22,369 nt of DNA from Chara braunii (lineage: Eukaryota; Streptophyta; Charophyceae; Charales; Characeae): contig BFEA01000865.1 in assembly GCA_003427395.1 (NCBI GenBank), forward strand, positions 79,959 through 102,327. Reading direction: 5' to 3'. The position numbers and the translations under genes were made by a program. The notes under the pieces are model-generated. The model saw only the letters and a list, made by a program, of their open reading frames with translations, had not been told where the DNA came from and did not search any database. Shown piece after piece: positions 17,431 through 22,369 of the stretch (position 1 is the stretch's first letter; each line of letters begins with the position of its first letter).

Positions 17431-18474
17431 ATGGTCAAGATGGCTGGTCGTTCGAGACCTAGCTCATCTGCAGGGATCAATGAAGAGGCCTTGGTTGNGG
17501 TTATACGGGAATTGGTCGAGAGAGTCGACACAATCAAAGGAGGATCAGATATCGCAAGAGCAAAGAGGCCAGGTGAGAGAATTCCCTGTTTCAGAGGACC
17601 TCAAGAAAATGATTTCCTGGACAAGTATGAATATTTTGGTCTCAGTTATGGCTGGACAGACAAACAACGACTTAAGCACCTTCTATCTTACTGTGACACT
17701 GACTCGAGGTTGGTTGTTCAGGAGTTGATGGAAGGGGCCACTACATGGGAAGAGGTCAAAGAGAGAATGAAAAAAGAATTTGAGAAAGACTCAGTTTCAA
17801 CTATAACCAAGGATTTACTCAACATCAGAAGAGCTAAGTATGATACTTTCAATGTTTTTCTTCAGACCTTCATCCAAACAGCAAGAAGGATCCCATATTT
17901 GGACGAAGCTCATAGATGCCACATATTTTTGACAAATTTTACTGACACTGAAAGGCAGGCAGTCCTCAACCAAGCTCAACACTATCCTCTCAGATGGGAT
18001 GAAATGGTTGCAATTGTTAGAACTCTACCTACAGTTTCTCATAAGAAATGGTCACTGGATCAGATCAGTACATTGGCCAAGAACTGGGAAACTGAGAATG
18101 GTATGAGCAGAGGGAACAATCTGAGTGCTGAAAATATTATTCAAAGAGTGATGGCTAACTATATGCCAGCAAACCATGCGGTGGATGACAAAGTAAAGAA
18201 GAAAGCTGAAAGTGAAGACGATGATGATGATGATGATGATGATGAAGGCTATGGTAAGAAGAGAGATTCTTTTAGATCCAGAAAGAATGGAGGGAATGGT
18301 GAAAGAGGAAACAGAGAAAGAAGGAATTATGATGATCGTCCTAAGAAGAGTTTTGTTTGCTATTATTGTGGTGAAGGAGGTCATACTACCACTTATTGTA
18401 GGCCTTTTGAGGAGGATGTGAAGAGTGGGGTGGCAAAGAAAGATGCTATGGTTCATGCTTGTGATAGTTCATGA
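17431..18474 (+). CDS. gag: Gag polyprotein of element 2
   Basis: 347 residues, uninterrupted. The second ATG (17440, context AAGATGG) fits the start consensus better than the first. Residues about 53-125 carry the retrotransposon Gag capsid pattern (F-R-G-P-x-E-N-D-F-L-D-K-Y-E-Y, then LKHLLSYC, then TTWEEVKERMKKEF). Residues 310-323 are an intact zinc knuckle CYYCGEGGHTTTYC (C-X2-C-X4-H-X4-C) for binding RNA. Between them lie an Asp run encoded by GAT repeats (18217-18243) and a basic Arg/Asn-rich stretch. It assembles virus-like particles in the cytoplasm. The stop is TGA, and the frame stays open beyond it into the next section, so Gag-Pol may once have been one frame. One codon (residue 23) has an ambiguous base. 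Confidence 0.9.
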   Translation: MVKMAGRSRPSSSAGINEEALVXVIRELVERVDTIKGGSDIARAKRPGERIPCFRGPQENDFLDKYEYFGLSYGWTDKQRLKHLLSYCDTDSRLVVQELMEGATTWEEVKERMKKEFEKDSVSTITKDLLNIRRAKYDTFNVFLQTFIQTARRIPYLDEAHRCHIFLTNFTDTERQAVLNQAQHYPLRWDEMVAIVRTLPTVSHKKWSLDQISTLAKNWETENGMSRGNNLSAENIIQRVMANYMPANHAVDDKVKKKAESEDDDDDDDDDEGYGKKRDSFRSRKNGGNGERGNRERRNYDDRPKKSFVCYYCGEGGHTTTYCRPFEEDVKSGVAKKDAMVHACDSS

Positions 18475-19130
18475 AACAAGTTGGATCCCAGACATCTAGG
18501 AGGTATGAGACTTCTTGCTCTTAAACATGATGAAAAGATGAAGAAGAAGAAAAAGAGAAAGGCTAATGTGAATGTTCATTTCCTTATTGACGAACTGCCT
18601 AATGAACTCGTACAGGAAATAAGTGACCCTCATGCCGCGATTGAGTTGTCTCTGCAATCCTTAACATTGATAGAGGATGCGTCTTATGAGGTCTCTACAA
18701 GTGAGCCTTCATTAGGAGGGAATTTTACTTCTTAGAGCCTTCTGAATTAGTAGAATCTCCTTCAAATGAAATAGCTCACTTCCAAGTCAACATGATGTCA
18801 TTTGATGGTGATCTACCTCCAGAACTCGTCATGGAACCTAGTGTTGTGCTTGGTGAAGTGAGAAACCTTCAAGCACGTTTGACGCCTCCAATGATAGAGG
18901 AAAAGAAAAGAAGAAAAGTTGAGGAGTCTCTGATTAATATTCTTGATGACCCAGATCCAGAACTTCCACATAAGAAGAATGAACAAGGAAGGAAGAGGAA
19001 ATTTATTCCCAAGAATGATTTGGAAGACGGGACAGTGATTACTGATGTGATTACTAAAATGTTGGAAGAGACTGAAATGACCCTGTCCTTCAAGGAAGCA
19101 ATGACTCCAGCACCTAAGCTGAGAGAATAA
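18475..19130 (+). pseudogene. Gag-protease linker region, frameshifted
   Basis: Continues the gag frame after its TGA to 18735, then shifts by one at about 18705-18725 and stays open to a TAA at 19128. Contents are charged and low in complexity (KMKKKKKRK, then acidic LPNELVQE and LPPELVMEP). LP-x-E-L-V occurs twice, hinting at an internal duplication. No catalytic motif. It lies where plant Ty3 elements have a spacer between nucleocapsid and protease. Confidence 0.6.
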
Positions 19131-19616
19131 TTAAAGAAGCTAATTGAGAAAAATAAACTAAAAGTTTATTATTTGGGATCAATTTTTCCCAGTCAGGTGA
19201 ACAGATCACTGTCAGGTTGTAAGATGAGATTTGCAACCATGGGATGTGCGCACCTGATCATTTACATCAATCAAGTGAAAATTCGAGCCTTAGTGGACTG
19301 TGGGGCAGAGATGATACTTTTTTTCTCGGAGAAAAATGAAGGTTTGTGACTTATTTATTGATAGACCTGCACAAAACATACTGAGTAATATTGCAGCATA
19401 ACTGTTTTGTGGTTGGATTTATTGACAATTTGCCTATCAGAATTGGGACCATGTCAGTTGAGTTACCGGGTTTTGTAGTGCCGGAACTGGACCACGACTG
19501 TATCTTGGGCACTCTATTTTTACATAGAATGGAGACAGTCCAATTTTTCAGTCATGAGGGGTCATCCTGGATTAGCCTACAAGATCCGGAGACTGCTCAG
19601 AAACAGACCTTTATGG
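19131..19616 (+). pseudogene. Aspartic protease (retropepsin) of element 2, broken
   Basis: The active-site block KIRALVDCGAEMIL lies at 19278-19319, with Asp at 19296-19298; most retropepsins have DSG or DTG, and DCG is a variant. A T run right after it coincides with a frameshift, and another shift occurs near 19390. The second conserved block, VVPELDHDCILG, ends at 19510. The enzyme would cut Gag-Pol. With two shifts and a TAA upstream at 19128 this copy is not expected to be made. The segment opening at 19391 begins with a non-ATG codon, so it is a continuation and not a new gene. Confidence 0.75.
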
Positions 19617-20599
19617 TCTGCACCAAAAATGATTTCAAGCATCGATTATCTGCTAATTCAATCAGAAAAGAGGAGTCTACGGAAAGGATTAGGAGACTAA
19701 GAGAAAAAAGCAAACAAGAGGTTAAAGAAAAATTTTCAGTGGGTATTAATCAAGTTTCGAAAATGATAAAAGCCCTTGGTAATCTCAAAGATGAAGACGG
19801 ACAAATTGAAGCATTTAAGAAGGTTATAGAGACTACTAAGGGAGGGAGGATGAAATTAAAATTCGCATCGACTCATCCTGTGAAAGGACCCCTAGTAAGG
19901 GATGAGACTTTGGTCGCAGGTGGAGTCAGAAAGTTTGTCTGCGAACACGTTGAAGAAGTAAAAATGGTCCTAGAGAGACTTCAAAAATATAACTTGACTG
20001 CCAGTAGACCAAAGTCCCTTATCTTTTAGCCAAAAGTAATCATCTTGGGTTTCAGATGTTTCTCCAAGGGTAGGAGTCCTCACCCCAAAAAGATAGACAA
20101 AATCTTAAACTGGCCCTTGCCACTCAAGAGAGTGACAGACGCCAGAAACTTTTTGGGCGTCTGTGGATTGTGGAGGATTTTTATTCCTCATTTTGCTACC
20201 CTTGCAGAGCCTCTGAGAGAGATGGTAAGGCAAGGGGCTAATTTAGCATGGAATGAGAAAAGACAAGCCGATGCAGAAATTCTGCAGGAGAAATTAAAAG
20301 ATGGAGGTGTAGTGCTGGGAGTGTCTTTTTATAATGATGAGGAAGGGAGGCCTTTCATCATTGAGGCTGATGAAGGACCAGTTTCTCTGGGTGGTGTGCT
20401 CATTCAGAAAGATGAAAATGGGAAAGAGAGGTCTCTGAGATTTGAGAGCAGGACTCTTAACTCTACAAAAAGAGGTTATACTCAGTTCAGATAAGAGTTG
20501 CTGGCGATTATCCATAGCCTCAGATGCTTCAGGCGCTATGTACTAGGGAGGAGATTCATCCTGAGGACTGATGCACAAAAATTGATAAATTGGACTTAG
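19617..20599 (+). pseudogene. Reverse transcriptase-RNase H remnant, RT core deleted
   Basis: Frame open from 19391 except for TAG at 20027 and TAA at 20492; it ends at TAG 20597. First comes a Lys/Glu-rich spacer, then abruptly THPVKGP ... GVRKFVCEHVEEVKMVLERLQKYNL, which in Ty3 polymerases follows the catalytic Asp-Asp motif. The fingers and palm with motifs A, B and C are missing, a loss of a few hundred residues. Next are the thumb/connection signatures (PHPKKIDKILNWPLPL, ARNFLGVCGLWRIFIPHF) and RNase H with its first Asp (IEADEG), Glu (RFESRTLN), ELLAIIHSLRCF, and Asp (LRTDAQ). RNase H is cut short near LINWT, after which unrelated sequence begins. Non-functional. Confidence 0.8.
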
Positions 20600-20650
20600 G
20601 GGCTCAAATTTGAAGCAAGGGCCGCCATGGGGTAACTCGAAATAGTGCTG

Positions 20651-20677
20651 GCCTTGGATCTCAGCCTGATCCAAGGC
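20651..20677. repeat. Perfect 10-bp stem hairpin
   Basis: GCCTTGGATC (20651-20660) and GATCCAAGGC (20668-20677) pair exactly over a 7-base loop, about 50 bases past the point where RNase H homology ends. Confidence 0.75.
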
Positions 20678-20856
20678 TGAAAATATGCCGCCACATGGAA
20701 AAATGCTCCGGCCTACCCAAGGGAGGCCAAAATAAAAAAAAGTCGAGAAAAATGCCTTGTAGGTCTTTTTCTCTCAAGCAGGCTGTCCCTTGGGCCTTGG
20801 ACTCAAGGGGGCAGCATTTTTCAAGTGGTATGAGGCTAGAAAGAGGCCCAAGGGGC

Positions 20857-20885
20857 AGTCCGAGTTGGTACCAACCACTCGGACT
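20857..20885. repeat. Nested hairpin, 9-bp arms
   Basis: AGTCCGAGT (20857-20865) and ACTCGGACT (20877-20885) are exact reverse complements. The loop itself contains the palindrome TTGGTACCAA, so two nested folds are possible. Confidence 0.7.
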
Positions 20886-21468
20886 TCATGAACCTGGCCA
20901 AAATGAGGCCCACGTGCCCCCAGAGAGGCATGTGGTGAAAATTGGTCATGGGGGGTACCTCAGTTCACCATGCGGCATGTGTGAAGGCCCATGGGCTGGC
21001 CGAACTACTGTTTTCAGCCTACATAAGATGGGAGTTCAGTCCGCCACACTCCCATTTCGAGTGGAGTGCCCATGCTGCCCAAATGTGCCCATTAGAGCAC
21101 TACACTCACATGGAGTGAGGAGAGGGGAACCCTGCCAGTTTGGAAGTCTAGAAGGGACTTTGAGCTAGTGTGTAGGACTCTACAGGCTAGTGGTAGTGGG
21201 GAAGGTGATCCGCCATAGCTCCCAGGCTGTGAGGAGGAGAGGAAGGCTAAAGGGAGTCCCATTAGCCCTCCTAGAAGGAAGGACTCCACAGTCAAGGTGG
21301 TAGGAGCTTGTGGCAACTTGGGAGGAGGAGAGAGAGGAAGAAGGAGAAGGGCTTGAAGGAGGTGGAAGCCATAGCCAAGGGGGTGTTTGAGCAAGGAAGG
21401 GGAGGATTCCATCAAGATTGACAACCCATTCCAAGGCACCAAGAAGGTGAGTGGAGAGAAGGGCCTCG

Positions 21469-21779
21469 TCCTCCTCCTTCTTCTTCTTCTTCTTCCTCCT
21501 CTTCTTCCCCTTCCTCTTCCTCTTGTTCCTCCTCTTCCTCTCCTTCTTCTTCCTCTTCCTCTCCCTCTTCTTCTTCTTCTTCTTCTTCCCCTCTCTATTT
21601 TCCTTCTTTTTTTCTTCCTCTCCTTCTTCCTCCCCCTCTTCTTCTTCTTCCTCTTCTTCTTCTTCTTCTTCTCATTCTCCTTCTTCTTCTTCTTCTTCTT
21701 CTTCTCATTCTCCTTCTTCTTCCTCTTCCTCTTCTTCCCCTTCATCTTCTTCTCCTTCTTCTTCTTTTTCTCCTTCTTT
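21469..21779 (+). repeat. 311-nt pyrimidine tract, mostly CTT/CCT
   Basis: Only five purines interrupt it (21525, 21597, 21674, 21707, 21744). CTT triplets dominate, with CCT blocks. A segment of about 33 bases containing TCTCATTCTCC is duplicated at about 21661-21680 and 21694-21713. The overlapping poly-Ser, poly-Leu/Phe and antisense Lys/Arg frames are products of the repeat and not genes. Confidence 0.95.
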
Positions 21780-21780
21780 A

Positions 21781-22369
21781 TCTTGATGTTTTGATGATGA
21801 TTAGTGCTAGTATAGCCTTGTTCTTCATTCCTATGTAAATCGCCACTTTCCCCCTTGTGTATTCATGCACTTGGGTGAGTTCTACTCACCCAACTCTCAC
21901 TTTCTCTCCATTTTTCCACTTGGATGTAAAGCGCAACTTTGGTTCTTGATTATCTTGATGTTTTAATGATGATCAGTGCTAGTATAGCCTTGTTCTTCAC
22001 TCCTATGTAAACCGCCACTTTCCCCTTGTGTATTCATGCATTTGGGTGAGTTCTTCTCACCCAACTCTCACTCTCTCTCCATTTTTCCACTTGGATGTAA
22101 ATCACAACTTTGGTTCTCGATTATCTTGATGTTTTGATGACGATTAGTGCTAGTATAGCCTTGTTCTTCACTCCTATGTAAATCACCACTTTCCCCCTTG
22201 TGTATTCATGCATTTGGGTGAGTTCTACTCACCCAACTCTCACTTTCTCTCCATTTTTCCACTTGGATGTAAATCGCAACTTTGGTTCTTGATTATCTTG
22301 ATGTTTTGATGATGATTAGTGCTAGTATAGCCTTGTTCTTCACTCCTATGTAAATCGCCACTTTCCCCC
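21781..22369 (+). repeat. Tandem array, 171-172-bp unit, 3.4 copies to window end
   Basis: Units start at 21781, 21953, 22124 and 22296 (partial), each opening TCTTGATGTTTT(G/A)ATGA(T/C)GAT. They are nearly identical, with scattered substitutions. Each full unit contains a conserved hairpin and an internal half-repeat of ATGTAAATCGC(C/A)ACTTT. The array continues past the window and starts immediately after the pyrimidine tract. The unit length is in the range common for plant satellites, but centromeric or other location cannot be told. Confidence 0.95.
21871..21893. repeat. Conserved satellite hairpin, unit 1
   Basis: TTGGGTGAG and CTCACCCAA pair perfectly over loop TTCTA. The same 9-bp stem recurs at 22042-22064 with loop TTCTT and at 22214-22236 with loop TTCTA: the arms are unchanged while the loop varies. 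Confidence 0.8.

Larger units (their letters stand above)
14570..20599 (+). mobile_element. Ty3-type LTR retrotransposon, element 2, partial
   Basis: On the plus strand: probable 5' LTR end (to about 15063), tRNA-Asp primer site (15068), a block of five small ORFs, gag with zinc knuckle, aspartic protease, remnant reverse transcriptase and RNase H. Gag-protease-RT-RNase H order fits Ty3. The tRNA-Asp primer and extra ORFs before gag recall plant Athila/Tat elements, where such additional ORFs are known. RNase H breaks off near 20599 and no integrase or 3' LTR follows, so another sequence has interrupted or replaced the rest. The 5' LTR start is not defined. Confidence 0.8.
20600..21468 (+). 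other. Unassigned sequence interrupting the RNase H end
   Basis: No protein family recognised. GGCC/CAAGG-rich, with two strong hairpins (listed separately) and a TATA-like TACATAAG near 21019. From about 21170 an open, frameshifted stretch (SPPRRKDSTVKVVGACGN, later EVEAIAKGVFEQ, then EDSIKIDNPFQGTKK) looks more coding-like. It ends in AAG|GTGAGT at 21444-21452, which matches a 5' splice site. It may be the start of another repeat or a host gene fragment. The exact left junction is not resolved. Confidence 0.35.

Noticed and set aside
18212-18421. Met-rich alternative frame over the GAT repeat
   Set aside because: Artefact of the ATG-containing triplet repeat inside gag.
21092-21794. Long frames on both strands in the CTT tract (Lys/Arg-rich, Ser-rich, Leu/Phe-rich)
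   Set aside because: They result from a simple triplet repeat that stays open in most frames; no domain or start context.
21785-21803. ATGATGA in the satellite unit as a box C of a C/D snoRNA
   Set aside because: No CTGA box D at a suitable place in the unit and no terminal stem.

Overview
The window looks like repeat-rich nuclear DNA of a eukaryote, most likely a plant or streptophyte alga. Coding capacity is almost entirely degraded LTR-retrotransposon sequence. There is a non-autonomous hAT-type DNA transposon, a long CTT-type pyrimidine tract and a ~172-bp tandem array. The LTR-element primer sites match initiator tRNA-Met and tRNA-Asp; the tRNA-Asp type is typical of plant Ty3 elements of the Athila/Tat kind. 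I see no bacterial-style operons, no rRNA or tRNA gene, no CRISPR array, and no convincing host gene. The species cannot be fixed from sequence alone.

Layout. 1-3927: end of an LTR, an initiator-Met primer site at 462, then a heavily broken gag with a degraded zinc knuckle and a protease remnant (element 1). 4367-4813: a second degraded gag tail. 4814-6077: no gene recognised. 6078-7267: hAT-type element with 10-bp terminal inverted repeats, an imperfect 8-bp target duplication and a 425-bp internal tandem duplication. 7268-8964: non-coding, with a reverse-strand initiator-Met primer site at 7659-7672 and a poly(A) run. 8965-9738: TATA-like box and a 189-codon orphan reading frame. 9739-13017: purine-rich and then featureless non-coding DNA. 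13018-14569: a weak primer-site match, two uncharacterised protein modules and a 30-bp minisatellite. 14570-20599: a second Ty3-type element (element 2): probable LTR end, tRNA-Asp primer site at 15068, five small closely packed reading frames, intact gag, and degraded protease, reverse transcriptase and RNase H. 20600-21468: unassigned sequence with strong hairpins. 21469-21779: pyrimidine tract. 21781-22369: the tandem array, running off the window.

The most unusual content is the five-ORF block (15413-17369) between the tRNA-Asp primer site and gag. It is built from two repeated protein modules. Module I occurs in three ORFs plus a copy upstream of the LTR. Module II occurs in two ORFs plus a copy upstream of the LTR. 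The ORFs overlap or are separated by 2-14 bases, like a polycistronic virus RNA. I recognise no known domain in them. Gag, protease, RT and RNase H downstream are what a Ty3 element needs to copy itself, but this copy has lost the RT core and carries several stops and frameshifts, so it is not autonomous.
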